Made by a program: the position numbers and the translations under genes | Notes under the pieces: generated by a model | Databases searched by the model: none | What the model saw: only the letters and a program-made list of their open reading frames with translations | What the model was told of the DNA's origin: nothing | Part shown: piece by piece, positions 1-12,679 of the stretch | How the letters are laid out: every line of letters begins with the position of its first letter | Position numbering within the stretch: position 1 is the stretch's first letter | DNA from: Cyanoderma ruficeps | Lineage: Eukaryota; Chordata; Aves; Passeriformes; Timaliidae | NCBI GenBank assembly: GCA_008694505.1 | Contig: VZDJ01000049.1 | Coordinates: 3,997,932-4,061,931, forward strand | Length of the DNA stretch: 64,000 bases | Direction of reading: 5' to 3'

Positions 1-3000
1 TTTAAATTACTCAAGTATTTAACAAGTAAATAACTACCCATCGTGATTAATAGCACCATTTAACACACTAGGCTCGAGCAAAAGGACGGGTTGGGCTCCA
101 AGGTTATTTTTTGTTTATTTTTAGGCATTATGAAAGAAGTAATCATGTTTTGCTGAAACCCATACACCCCCGGAATGAGATTACAACTGGTTAGCCTATT
201 TAGAGAAGCTGCATAATAAATTCATTTTACAGGGTACAGAATAATGCAAATGAGCCATTCAATAGCGCTCCTGTACCAGTGAAAGAGGCATAAAGAAGAA
301 ACATTGAAAGTCAGAGTTCTGGACTGGTTGTGCTGCAAGGTGTGGAATTGCTGAAACCTAAACTGCCTTACAACAATAACCTTTTTGGAAGATCTGCTCA
401 CACCAAGCATTTTAGTTATTTATTGCCCAATGAAATAAACAGGTTGATCCCCTTCTCCAGCAGTAATGACTTCATGAAGCATTTAGATGAATAAAAATAT
501 GGATCTCCTGTTTTCTAAAAAGGAAATAAATTTAAAATTCTTTAATCTTATTTAAAACCCTTCACACGGAGTTGCACGGGGCAAAGTCGTTATTCCACGT
601 AGGAAAACACTGATGTGGCAAAAGGTGTTAGAGAAAAAATTAAAATCATATTTCTTACAGCAGATAGTGGGTTTTGGATAGGATGGCTGGAAACTCTAAG
701 GAACATGATACACATTTAATTTCCCAGCAGCATGATAGTTATCAAAAGAAAAAAAAAACAACCTTCAACCCATTATTTTCCTCATATTCCACAAAGTTAG
801 AGTCTAAAGCAATTATTACTGCAGCACAAACTGAACTCGGTGTAACACTGAACATCTGTCTTTTGCACTGCTAAGCTAAAACTGAAAATGAGCTTGCTGA
901 AAACAATCTTTGAAAGTATAACATGGATTTAAGGATTAAACACAAACGCACTTCTATCACCTTCAAACATTACAAAAACAGAAACCAACCCCCAGAACTC
1001 ATAAAAGTATAAGGACAAGTGAAAATATCTGGTTTTCAACTTCAAAAAAAGATTTGTTGAACGTTTTCTGACCTTCTCCTAAACACTCACAAATGCAAGA
1101 TTTTTTAAAAATTAATACTTTCAAGCAAAATCCCTTGACTCCAGCAAGGATATTGGAGAAAAAAACAAGTCTAACATTGAAATACTCATAATAAAAACTG
1201 AGAAATTTCTACAAGGAGCCCAACACAAACCTCTCTACCAGTTTAGACAAGATTTTATTTGACATCAACAGGAGGAGGACAATCTATCCTGTGAGACAAG
1301 CTATAGAGAACGTTTTCACAAAGGTATCTGCATATCACATGGTTACTTCTTCTTTACAGCAAATACTACTAGAGTGATGATAATAGTATGATAGCATTAA
1401 AATAAATTGTTGCGAAGATTGATTTCTTATGGGTTTCTGTTCAAAAACCAAGCTCAGAGCTGAACTCATAGTAAGGACAGGGCTGTAAATCACCTTAATC
1501 TTTTTTAGTGGGTCAAGACATTCTCTATCTTCTCATCTGTTCCTCATTTTCACAAAAGTTCTGAGAGCTGAGCTTAGAAATCTTCAGCACTGGTTTTTAA
1601 GTGATTCCACTTTCTTCTCCTAAAGAGCAGTAACTGTACCTCAGTAGTAGTACAGTGGTAACCATATGTGGATTTAATTCATTTTGACCAAAGTTTTTGT
1701 GTCACTGCTCATTTTATAAGTCCAGACCTTATGTATTTACCTACAACAAGTAGTAATTCTCAAGCTCATGGAGTCATCTAGAAATAAATATTAAAGAATT
1801 TAGAACAAAAAACCGGGTCTTTTTGGCTATGTCAGCTGCTCATTGAGGAGTACTTTTAATGAATTGCAAAAACACAGGCAAAAAATTAAAAAGAACTTGC
1901 ACTAAACTCTTCTGAGTGAAAGCAACCCCCAGGGGAATGACAGCAAGTAGTTCAATATTTTTGAGCTCATCACAATCAAGCAAAATGTCTAAAACTTACA
2001 GGCTCCCTTGTGTTAACAGTGACATTACATCAAGAATGACCTTTCCAAAGAAATAAAACCCATTAATGCTAGGAACAGATAACTATTAAAGATCAACACT
2101 TAGTAGCCAAAGCAGGGAGGGGAAAAAAAATCAGTCTGGTAAGTTAATTAGAACATAAATAATGTGAAACCAAGACCTTGGTCCATAACCCTCTCTCTTA
2201 TAATTGCTTGCAATTTAAAAGCTGAATGAAATCTTTTATGCAAAAGATTCAACTATTGACCTCACATGTATTAGGTAGTCAAAGAAAACCCTGACACGTT
2301 GAGAATGAGATCTCTGGAGTATTGGAGAAAGCCTCAGCAATACCCTGTAAAATACTTATTTCTTGTTTCTTTACAGAAGAACTTTTTTTTCAACTATCAA
2401 GGAACGGTGCTTCTGGGAAACGTCGGATGGTAATTGCCGAAGATGTCAAGGGGATTTTTTTTGTTTGTTGTAGAAACAATAATCATAGAAAAATGATCTG
2501 TAGCCATGAGAACAGTATTTTCCTTAGGTGAAGGAACAGCTGCCAGTCCTGGGGCACAAGAACAGACGTTGTATCCCACAGACTCCACCATGGAACCTCT
2601 ACAATAAACTATAATTTGCTTTTGGAATCCACTGTTTAAATAAAGTCCAGTTCCTGCAGTGGTTGGGAAGCCACTGTAGCCTCCCCACTAAATCTTGAGG
2701 ATGGCACTTCCAGTACATTTAATTGCTCTGTAATTATCTGTATCGGCCAAACAAATCAGCTGTTCCACGTGACATTCAACAGGCAGCAGACACAAATAAA
2801 CATAAAACACAGGAGAAGTTGTGAAAAATGTAAATCTCTGCCCTGGAGAAAGTATATTTAATAATACTACTTGGAATTTCTACAGCAGGATATGTGAAAT
2901 TTGATTGTGGAGTGTCCCACCATCACTACATGGAACAAAGGTTAATGTAATATTTCGTAAGTTTATAAAATCAGAAAAATCAGATTGTTTGGCCCATTTT

Positions 3001-3085
3001 GACAAAGTAAAACTATTTGGGTTGTACATAAAAATAAGAAAATTTAAAGAAAAAAGTATCAAGTATTCAAGTATCCAGTAATTTA
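1..3085. other. Gene-free A+T-rich unique sequence
   Basis: No coding exon, RNA gene or recognisable mobile element was seen here. The open frames are under 70 codons, lack protein-like composition and overlap one another on both strands. A perfect octamer (ATGCAAAT) lies at 244-251. Short A-runs and T-runs occur but no organised microsatellite. It reads as ordinary vertebrate intergenic or intronic DNA. Confidence 0.6.
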
Positions 3086-3089
3086 AAGG

Positions 3090-3404
3090 CCCTTTTCCTT
3101 GTATATAGCAATTTAAATTTACTGGAGCACTTTTTTTTTTTTTTTTNNTTTTTTTTTTTTTTTTTGGTATGTGCTTCAGCCTGAAAGTGATTGGGGTTCT
3201 GTGCTTGCACTGTATAAAGCAATTTAAAATTATTCATCTGCTTCAATTTTTATAGGTACTTTTATTTGAAAATGATTGGGGTGCTGATCATGCTCAGCAC
3301 TGAACAATTTAAAATTATTTAAATGCCTTTTTTAAATCAATGCCTAATGTTTGGGCCTGAATTCTAGGAGTCTATAGCACATTATCTGGCAGTTTAAATT
3401 ATAC
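3090..3404. repeat. Diverged repeat with a period near 85 bp
   Basis: Two clear diverged units lie head to tail. The first (about 3179-3265) contains TGATTGGGGTTCTG and then GCAATTTAAAATTATT. The second (about 3266-3349) contains TGATTGGGGTGCTG and then ACAATTTAAAATTATT, in the same order and at similar spacing. Weaker partial copies flank them: a GCAATTTAAATTTACTGGAGCAC piece at about 3108-3130, and a GGGCCTGAATTC...CAGTTTAAATTAT piece at about 3352-3402. The GTGCTGATCATGCTCAGCAC stretch at 3281-3300 recalls an interspersed repeat common in reptile genomes (from memory, uncertain). It may be an old local duplication or an old element with internal repeats. Confidence 0.6.
3131..3165. repeat. 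Poly-T run containing an NN gap
   Basis: Sixteen Ts, two Ns (3147-3148) and seventeen Ts form one homopolymer block inside the diverged repeat above. The Ns mark unresolved bases, so the true length is unknown. It could be the poly-A tail of a minus-strand retrotransposed piece, but no element body is recognisable next to it. Homopolymer slippage during sequencing is the simplest explanation for the Ns. Confidence 0.9.
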
Positions 3405-5124
3405 AAGAATATTCTGATTCGCACAGTCTTTCATCTCCTAAATAAGAATCAGTTTGCAAGGGTGAGAGCATAAACCATGACACTTCAAAATAAACCAGCA
3501 TTATGCAAAACCAGAAACCTGATTTTTCTTTTTTAAATATTGTAAGAGACCCTTTTTCCATAATCAAATTCCCATGCCTTCCTACATCTTATGAAGCAGG
3601 AGCGTTTCTGAAGCTACATATATTGCTACTTCCTTAAACTGATAAAAACAATTTCAGAGGAGGAGAACAAAGTTTCAATGAAATCTGAGTCCCCAAAAAA
3701 ACGAGGATTTATTCCCACAACATTTGTCTTATCAGGCATTTTATCAATCAAGCATTCAAGTCCTCTATTTGAATACGCAGTTCAAGCACTTTTAGTGCAA
3801 GTTTATGGTAAATCAATACCAAGTATGTCAAAATTTAGGTTGGACTTCAAGGACATCCTTCCTGACATAACAGGACGGATACACAAAAATCTGTTGGGTT
3901 TTGAGTTTTAATTGATAACTTATTGTTCCCAATAGTAAAGAACATACTTTACTTTTAAGCATTTTGCTATAAAAGGAGAGGAAATTGAGGTGTGAGATTT
4001 GCAAAAGGCATTGGAGATGTACAAATGGAGAGCTGAGATCTACAGGTGCCGGGTCACATTTTCAGTGAATCCTCCACTTTTTTTCATGCCTGGTGTCCTT
4101 ATCAATGCTCTGACAAGGTGTTTATATTCACTACAGAAATCCAGTCCAAGTACTTCGTACTTTCCACCAAGATATTCAACAAATATGGATGTGGACTACA
4201 CCTCCAGTTTAAAATGGGATCCTGGAAAGAAGAACTTATTCAATAACTTCTTCCAAAGCCTTATCTCCATATCTCGCTTTTCAAAGCGAATGACGTAGAA
4301 GAAATAGGACAATTTCTCACCAAGAGCAACAATCCCGTGTTCCTCTGCACATTTGAAAAGACAGGAGCTAGCCCTCAAAGGTATTGGCATGCCTTACTAA
4401 TCACAAGCTTTTAATTCTGCCTCTCCAATTTCAATTAGTGAGTAAACACTGACATCCTCGATTGCGCCGCGCAGAGCTCCCCTTTATCCAGTTAATCATG
4501 TTCACTGCAGCTATTCCCCAGGCTGAGGTTTCAGAGCTCTCAGATTCTGTAAATCCTCGGTATTACATCTTTTGATTCAGGAACAAAAATACTGACACAT
4601 CTTATCGTTCAAAAACACGTGTCCTGGGCTCGGGAAGGAGAGTGTTCTCCTCTCTCCCCACAGTCAGCTGCCACGCTCCCATGTACAGAATTAAGTTGCA
4701 AAGCATCACTAAACTCATCTGGAATGTTTTGCTTAAGTTAAACCTCATATTATAGTAATTAAAGTAGCTGCGAGAAACTGTAATTAGGCTAAGTGGCCAA
4801 CAAATATTAATCGGTAAAGTAATATTCTATTATTAAGAAGCAGCTATTCGCAGTAGGAGTTTCTCTTGTGGGAAACTGGATTAGGAACTTAGCCAAAATC
4901 AAACCAGAAGGCACAGCAAATTGGGTCATTTGGAGCCTCGTTTTAATGTATGGAGGTTTTCACCTATATTTCACTCCTTTGTAGTGCCATTTTAGTGCAG
5001 AAGGTGTAAACAGGCTCCAGGTTTCACTCCTAGACCTGTTGGTTATTCCCAATGCTCCCAGTCACAGTGAGAAGGATTTCCCTTCCTCAATTCTAATCCA
5101 CGCCAAGAGACAAACTCGGCCCAC
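3405..5124. other. Gene-free sequence
   Basis: Frames of up to about 100 codons (for example 3999-4298, plus strand) translate to low-complexity or unrecognised peptides and have overlapping competitors in other frames. No splice-site pair delimits a convincing exon. A few CpGs cluster near 4460-4475. No repeat was recognised. Confidence 0.55.
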
Positions 5125-5240
5125 ACCACAGGCAAACCACTTAACCTCCCCATGTTCCCCCATCTGTAAATTAAAACAATGCAATTAACACGCAAAGCAG
5201 GGAGGTTCTGTGGTTTGCTTCAGTAAATGTATCAAATTTA
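5125..5240 (+). mobile_element. MIR/CORE-SINE-like fragment (ancient SINE)
   Basis: The stretch GGCAAACCACTTAACCTCCC (5131-5150), followed by CCCCCATCTGTAAATTAAAAC from 5157, follows the MIR core, whose consensus (from memory) reads GGGCAAGTTACTTAACCTC, then CTCATCTGTAAAATGGGG. Downstream, GAGGTTCTGTGGTTTGCTTCAGTAAATGTAT-like sequence keeps the spacing of the MIR 3' half more loosely. MIR is a tRNA-derived, non-autonomous SINE thought to have been mobilised by L2; copies are old and immobile, and relics are known across amniotes. No tail or target-site duplication is visible. The 3' boundary is approximate. A RepeatMasker run would settle the assignment. Confidence 0.6.
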
Positions 5241-8200
5241 AAGAAAGAGACACTTTCTCTAGAGGACAGAAGGAAGAAATAACTACAAAATGTGAGAATT
5301 AAAAAGTTGCAACTCCTGTTTTTCTTTTTTTAGGTAGGCTAAGCAGGTGAATTTATAGGTATATATTTAGGGCAAAAATTCAGGTGTTATGTCCTTTTCA
5401 GCACCATGGAAAATCAAAACAAACTTTCAGTTCTGTGATTTCCAGCACTGACAGAAAGTTCTTTATTACTGAAGAAGCAGCAGCGAACAAAGCACACCAC
5501 CCGTGGCTTCCAGAAGGCTCACATTTTCCAAATGGTGAACTACAACCCATCAATTAAAACTCATTCTCTGAGTTCACATATCCTACAGTGTTGTCTTTTC
5601 CCTTTTGCACTCATTAGTGCCTCGAGAACCACAAAGGCTTCATTAGTAACTAACAAAAAGTCAGGTTTAATACACAAGATTGAAGAATAAAGCCCTTGAA
5701 AGATGCTTATGCTGTGACAGTGGCTTTCAAATCCACACAGGAGATAATTTTACAATTTTAATTCAAAGTAGAGATCTGCATTATAAGAGACAAAGGAAAT
5801 TTTGAAAAGCAAAGCCATAGTGCAAATGAGAGGATCATCTTAACTTCTGCCAACAATTAAATTACAATCCCTTTTTGCATCCATTGGCCACAGAAATAAA
5901 TACCAAGTAGCAAGAGGAACAAATATTATATGGAGCAGATGGAGAATGGGAAATTGTTTGATCAGATGTCTGGGAAACCACTCATTTTTAACATTCTATT
6001 TGAAAAATAAAAGTGAAATCCAGAAAAAGTAGACACAATAGATGGGGTAACAGGTATCTACTGGTAGAAAAGATCCTGAAAAGCCAGAGTTTGCTGCTAT
6101 AATTTATTCTCATGTACTGAGATAAGAAGGCACTTGCAGGTTGGCTCTGTTTTTTTTTTTTCTAATCAACTGATAAAAAACTAGAGGAAAAAGTCTGTGA
6201 AAATCAATTAGCCTAAGGGGGAAGAACCACAACAGAGAACACCTGAAGGAGAAATGAGGGGGAGGAGATGGAAAAATTGTCCTGCTTGCCCTGAAAGCTC
6301 CCAGGAGTTTTTACAGAAAGTGTTCTGTGGTTCTGCACTCAGCCCCCAACAGCTCACAGACTTCCCAGGCTCTGTGCTTTTCTATCCAATGTAAGGGCAC
6401 CCGTGCTTCTTGGCATCCAATTTGTTTCACTAACGTAGTTCATATTGTTTCCATGCTTACCAAAAACTGTTAAAAGCAGGCAAGAAGGGAGGAATAGTTG
6501 CTCTTTTTTCATAGCTTGCTGTAGTCAGATTAGAGGATGGAGAATTCCATCAACCAACATGGGCAAAATCCATCCTAACCCCTAAGGAAAGGCTCTTGTG
6601 TGACAGAGCCAGAATCCCATCCCATTTATTTTTATTTAATCTCCTTGCCTTTTCACTTTGCAATTTCCTTTTTCTCATTAGCTACCCCTCTGTCCTAGAT
6701 TTGGGTCCTCTCCTTTTTTGCCTTTCATTTCTGCTTCCTTTTCTCCCATCCCAGAGGCTGCCAGGACTATGGGACAGCTGAAAGGGACTCATGAATACCC
6801 TCCATGCCATGACAGAGACAGGAGCCTCCACCTCACTCCGAGGAGTGTCCAGGTGCCAGCTCTAGAGGTGCAGGTGGTCTGTGTGCTTACAGGTAGCATT
6901 TGCAGTGAATTTTTCATACCCTTGCACTCACAATCGTATTTAATTCCAGTTTCCCCTGGAAATTGCACTGCAGCTGCCAGACCAGACCAACACACCTTAA
7001 AACCTTCACCTCCACAGCAATGTTAATTCTTGCTGAAGCACATTAAACATATTGAGAGATAGAAATTCTCAGCTTGGTTAACTCATTAATAGACACTGAC
7101 TTCTAAGCTGAAAAGGTGCACGAAATCAGTGTACGAGTAGGGCTGTGTTAAGTTATCAAGGGAAAGTTTTGTCAGGGAGAAAATTTCTCCTGAATAATTG
7201 ATATGCACCTTTCTGCTTGTGAAGAGCTCAGGGAACAAACAAAGTCCGTATCTTTGAGGCAGGTCACTATTAAAGCACTGCAGTGAGAGACCAAAAGACC
7301 ATCTGAGACTAGCAAACGGTAAATGGGGAACAGAAATCACATTAAACTGTTTTTCCCCTGGGATCCAAGCATGAAGAAGAATAGGACTTCATAAAGAATA
7401 AATTAAACAAAACTATTCCATTCTGTTAATATTAATCGTATTTGTAATCATTTGTTGAGTATAACTTAAAACAGCATTCTAAGAAAGATTTGAAATGTGA
7501 TTTTTTTTCCCCTCCCTTGGGCAATATCAACTGCTTCATGGAAGTAACCCTGGAACCATAAAAACCAACAAAACATTCTGTAAATTTAGAAGTGTGTGGG
7601 ATAAAAAACCATCCTGGAAGTGTTGAATCATTTTGTTTTACCATTTTTGAAGAAAACGAGAAGTTAAGGCTCCCAGATCACCGTGCTTCATCTTTTGTTT
7701 AAGAGATAAATTGTATTAATTCATTCACGTTAGCTCAACATTATACTTCCACTGCTGTATTAAGTCCTGGAAGCCAGGAATTTTGTCTCTGTTGTTGTGT
7801 GTGACTGGATCTGTTCCTGCCCTGCAGCCAAACAGGCCCCGTGAATGAGGCACCTTGAGGCCATCAATTGCCTCCTCCCAAAGCATTTTTAAACTGGCAC
7901 CAAATCTAAAACAAACAGAGCAATAAATATTGGAGGGGAACAGTAATCTCAAGAGCAAAGACAAGCATTTCTAAGTCAGAACCATGTTTTGAAGTATGTC
8001 AATTATCAACAAGCTGCCTACATAACTTCCTAAAGCGTTGCAAGCCAAACCTGTAGTCTTTGTCTAGTTTTAATGTCCTGAATGGCATGTAAGTTTTGAG
8101 AAATCTACCCTTTTTGACTTTTTTATTGGAACTATTTGATCTATAGTTTAAAGACGAATAAAGCTATAACAGCATCTCAAATTTACCTGACCTAGTTTCT

Positions 8201-8629
8201 ACAAAGCTACACGGTAAGCTACACTTTCATCATGAGTGAATGCTCACCAAAGTGGATCCTGGCAAACAGGAATAACTCATGAACTCTAAAGGTATTGAAA
8301 GATGCTTTCCTTCTCCATTATCTTCCTTAGTTTGTATTCCCCATTATATTTGGCTCCCCTGTTGTGCCATAAAGAATGGTGAATGTCCCTTGAGCATAAA
8401 TTAATGTGAAGCCATTGCAGCAGTTTCTTGCCTCCCCCATTCTTGCCACAACACACCTGCTTTAAGCCTGCAGTAATTGTTTTGCTGTTACCTGCTCCTA
8501 GAAGAAAGGAAGCTTGATAGCAATGAATTGAACTTGGCCTTTGTCCCCTTTCATTGTGTCTGCCTACAGCAGACAGCAGCAAAATGCAGCTCAATTAAAC
8601 ACAGCTCTCTTGTCATCACAGAAACAGCA
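5241..8629. other. Gene-free sequence
   Basis: No supported gene. A pyrimidine-rich patch at about 6620-6760 produces overlapping short frames with no family resemblance. Frames on both strands around 6718-7026 are mutually overlapping and unrecognised. A T-run lies at about 6151-6161. No CR1 or SINE fragment was recognised. Confidence 0.55.
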
Positions 8630-9010
8630 GCTCTTCTCACAGCAGAAGCGGGAAAGTTTTGCCATGACACCCCTTGTTGCATTTGACAAGTTTATTCAAA
8701 AGCAAATATTTCAGTGGGGAGGTCTGTCATTCTAATCCTGTCCTTTATGCCAGAGCAGCTAATGCAATTTCAGCTCCCTGAATAGGAGGGCTCTCGCTTC
8801 CAGATGTTCTATTGTGCCTTGCAGACAACAAGTGACACCAAAAGACAGGTATTATGAGTATTTTTTTCCATCGTTGGCTTGCTCCTAGCACGGGGTTTAC
8901 AGCTGCTTTGTTGATTCCTGTAATTCTGATGGGCACAGTAGGAGCCGGTGTAATGCTATCCCTCCGTGCCTCTGCCATAATAGCAGCAGAGAGAGGCCAA
9001 GTGCACCGAG
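8630..9010. other. Repeat-free moderate-G+C stretch, possible regulatory element
   Basis: This stretch has even base composition, no simple repeats, several retained CpGs (near 8790, 8874, 8889, 8945 and 8963) and no open frame of note. Such sequence is typical of conserved noncoding elements, but nothing here proves conservation. No specific factor site is claimed. It could equally be neutral unique sequence. Confidence 0.2.
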
Positions 9011-9020
9011 CAAGGTGGCA

Positions 9021-9440
9021 AACTTAAACAGCTTTTCAATACCTCAGGAGCAACTTAAAAGGTGAAGAAAAGAGGCTGATTCCGCCAATGAAGACTTGAA
9101 GAAATTGCAGAAATTGTCCTGTTTGTGCTTCCAGGACGCAAAACTCAAATTGCAGTGTCACCGGAGAGCTGCACCTCGTGTGCCCGGAGCCGGGGACAGC
9201 CCTGCAGGGACAGCCCTGCAGGGGACACCGGGACACCGTGCAGGGCAAGGACCAGAGCAGCCAGGCCAGCCTGGATATTGCAGTTGGCTGAGGAAAACAC
9301 GTGGAGAGAGGCACCATTAACTTCAGCCTCTTGCCTGCTGCAGGGCAACAAAGCTAAAAAGTAAAAGGAAATACACACAAAGATGCAAGTGAAAAACCAG
9401 GCCTCAGCTTTTCCTCTTGCATGTTGCACCACCGGCTAAC
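9021..9440. other. G+C-richer patch with overlapping short frames
   Basis: G+C rises locally, stop codons thin out, and frames of 74-95 codons open on both strands at once (for example 9096-9320 plus and 9145-9432 minus). Mutual overlap and the lack of any recognisable domain point to a composition effect rather than coding. A 14-bp tandem repeat sits inside. No splice-delimited exon was found. Confidence 0.45.
9194..9221. repeat. Tandem duplication of a 14-bp unit
   Basis: The unit GGACAGCCCTGCAG occurs twice with no gap (9194-9207 and 9208-9221). It is followed by two degenerate GGGACACC pieces and a GTGCAGGGCA piece, suggesting a small decayed minisatellite. No function is implied. Confidence 0.8.
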
Positions 9441-12439
9441 AAATAAACTGGTTTCGTTTCATTAATTACGTACCAGTGTTTATAATCAGAGGAACAGGCT
9501 TTTTCTATGTGGCCTCTTCAAAGTATTGAAGAAATAAGCCTCACCATGAAACTGTTGAACATTTTAATCCCATTGGAAAATAGCAACTAAATGCAAATAA
9601 AAAGCCAGGCATGGGGAAAAAAGACTAGTTTTAGCAGATTGATATTTGCACTTGTCTTTGGTTCTAAATATCAATCTACATTATTTGAACGTGCTGTTTA
9701 TTGTCCAACAGCAGCATGGTTCCTCTCCCCACCTGTGATTTGTGGTGTATAAGCCACCTCTATTTTCCATGGGCTTCTGCTAGGAAATGAAGTGTTTTCC
9801 TTATAGAATTTCATTCTACATACTCAGGCATGAGCAATCACTACATTATCACCTCACAAATGTTTTCTAGTTGCCAAAACCTTATGGAAAACAATCTGTT
9901 CTACTCATTTTCTCCTTCAGAACAGAGGATGTGTTATAAAGATCAAAATCTGATCCAACTGGATCAGGAGTCAGCGATATTTGAGAAGTGACATCAGCAC
10001 AGCCTATCCAATCTACTTCCTAAGTGCAGAGATGCATTCAGACACCTCACACTCAGCCAGACTGAAAGAGATGATAGTGTCTCAGCTAACACCGAGAATG
10101 ATTATTATTCTCCAGAGGGAAGAAAAAGTCTTATTTTGAAGTACTGTAAGTGATCCTCTTTTCTCTGAAAGAAAAAAAAAGTAATTGCTCCTGATTTGCT
10201 TGTTATCAAAGCATGATGATACATCCTCTTCTTCTGTACCAATTCGTGTCATAGACACACGTAGCTGTTCAGACATGCCACTTCTCATCCATATGCTATT
10301 TTCTTTGCCCAGTGTTTTGGGGGGGAAAAAAATGCTCCAGCACAAAGGAAAAGCAGGCAAAAATTCAAATCTGTGCAGCAATGCTAAATAGCAATAGAGA
10401 TGTTCTTCCAGAGACTTTAATGCAGACTGCACCCTCCCTTGTTAAACATACTAACTAATGGGAGCAAATTAGCCACCTGGTCTGTATTCAAATTCCTTTT
10501 CCAACAGCAGTTCTTTTGTAATTCTTTCCCCTGTTAATCTAGAGTTGAAATAAGAGAAAAATCTGAACAGCCTTAGAATACAAATTGCTATTAGATAGTA
10601 ATGTGGTGCTCCATCTATATGAATTATATTGTTTTTCCTAATTGCAAAAGGAGAGGAGCAGTTGATGGTAATGGAGGCACTGTCCTCTAACTCAGAAAAG
10701 CGAGTCAAACCTCCAGCATTTGTTTCCAAATGTCTTTCAGAGTGGCTGGCAGGCTTCTGACTGGCATCCATGAGGTTTGGCTCAGGTCCTCCACAACCTT
10801 CAGGAAATGTGCCTAGCACAGCTGCCTTCTCTGCCTGTCTGATCCCCAGCTCCTTCGTTTACCCCATAATTTGGGGAGACAGATTCATCAGTCACGGCTC
10901 CCGGCACCGCATTGCCTCGTGCTTCCCAATCCCAGTCAAGCAAGACCTGAGAAATCCTCGAGGCCGTGCCTGGATTTCCTCCCTTTCCCCAGCACAGAGC
11001 ACACAGCCCCTGCTATAATAAATCATCCCCTGAAATGGCAAGTGACAGAGTAAGAACACTTTGAATAGCAGCATATTTACACCAGATGCGAACATAGGTC
11101 ACCAGAAAGATGCTGAGAGTAAAACAGATGGAGAATCAATGAGGCAGAGAGCTATAGGAAAGCTCTTCTGGATGGCAGGAGCAGCAAAGGAGCCTGTGAC
11201 TTGACTCTAGGAAGGGAGAGAGACGCTGAGGAAATCCAGGGAGAAAGCTGCCAGGGTCCCGATGATCTTCCTTTTTCTACACAGCCACGAACTGCTTTTG
11301 AACTGAAAGGTCTTAAGAAACGTTCCAAAACTTATGAAAACCAATCAAAACCTGTCCAGAAATCATTATGGGGTTGGGATCAGATAAGCACAAAATATTT
11401 CCTCATGATAAAAGAGATCACATTTCTCAGATCATGAAGTGAGAGTGATAAGTATCCAAACATCTGCCAATGTTTGCCAGGGGACAGCAGCACATATATG
11501 ACATGGGCTGTTTAATTTTACATCAATGCACAATCAAAGGGAGGATTTAAGTATCTCCTGCACAGAAACAAAAAAGGATAAATGGATAGAAAAGATAAAA
11601 CATTGTAGGAGAGAAAAAAAGACAGAGTATCTTAATATAAGTCATAAATGATATGGTGAAAACTACAACATATATATTTTATAGTACTCATATATTATTT
11701 TTCTATAGAAATGTATTCCTTTCTATAGAATACATTTTCTGCTATCTTAAGTTTCACCTCAGCAAGTCAGAGCCCAGAGCAAAAAAATATATATTATCAT
11801 GTTTTTTCTCTGAGACTTTGAAAACCTCATTGACTGACATTGGTTTGTGTCCTTCCTTTTCCTCTTTGTAGTTCTGTTTTAGTTACCTACTCCCTAAATC
11901 AACAGCAGATGCTTCAAAACACCTTTTCCATCATGGAACAGGTTTTAATATTTTCAGTGCAATTTCAGAAGAGCCAGGGAGGATGCAAAGCATGAGAACT
12001 AGATCATCCAATTGATCTTTTTATATCTAGGATGTATTTGCACAGTGGAGACACACACCAGTGATCCACACCACGTTAGTCCTTGGAATTATCTTCTTTT
12101 TCAGGTTTCTTATCTCAAAGCCACACAAATCATATCTGATTTGATCCAATGTCTACTGGAAGTCTCTCCTTAGATCAGGTCACAGATGAGAACCCTAAGA
12201 ATCCTTCCCCTTGCCAGCATATTTACATCCAGCAGTTTCCTTTTTAAAAGTTCCCTAACCTCTCTGCTGCACCAGTCCTCTCAGTTTGTAGCCATAGCCT
12301 TAAAAATGGGATTCGAGAGAAAGTCTCTATTTATTTCCATGATAGAAATCAATCTAGAAGGAATCCAGATCAATTAAGAATGAAGCAAAGATGTCACATA
12401 TATGTTGTATATGTTTGCTGCTATATTCAGTGTTGAACA
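9441..12439. other. Gene-free sequence
   Basis: Frames of 116 codons at 10082-10432 and 10469-10819 (both minus) are the longest here. They show no domain, signal peptide or family resemblance and their composition matches random translation. A perfect octamer lies at 9591-9598. A+T-rich sequence at about 11600-11800 has short TATA runs. No repeat was recognised. Confidence 0.55.
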
Positions 12440-12515
12440 TACCAAGACACTGAGGTTTTGACTTTTAAATGACTTGGCTCAGTGAGGGTCCCACAGTGTG
12501 AGGACAGGCTGACAG
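12440..12515 (-). mobile_element. MIR-like fragment, antisense
   Basis: Read on the plus strand, ACACTGAGG (12447-12455), then TAAATGACTTGG (12466-12477), then GAGGGTCCCACAG (12484-12496) follow in order the complement of the MIR core (ACTGAGG, TTAAGTGACTTG, AAGGTCACACAG from the remembered consensus). Order and approximate spacing are kept, with clear divergence, as expected of an ancient copy. The element therefore lies on the minus strand, opposite to the MIR-like piece near 5.1 kb. Boundaries are approximate. Confidence 0.5.
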
Positions 12516-12663
12516 AAATGGAGAACAGTCATTTGCAAGAACAGTCTTTAAGACAAGGTACTATACTCAGCTGAATAATGAACCACCAGCAGCTCCACAG
12601 GCAGTATTTTTCACTTCTATAAAGAACAAATTTACAGGACTTTTTCATTTAGAAGACTTCATT

Positions 12664-12679
12664 AAAAAAAAAAAAAAAA
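12664..12679. repeat. Poly-A run (16 A)
   Basis: A homopolymer of 16 As. No element body is recognised immediately upstream, so I do not call it a retrotransposon tail. Confidence 0.9.

Noticed and set aside
9021..9440. Possible exon in a G+C-rich patch
   Set aside because: Frames open on both strands at once, no splice sites bound them, and the tandem 14-bp repeat explains part of the openness.
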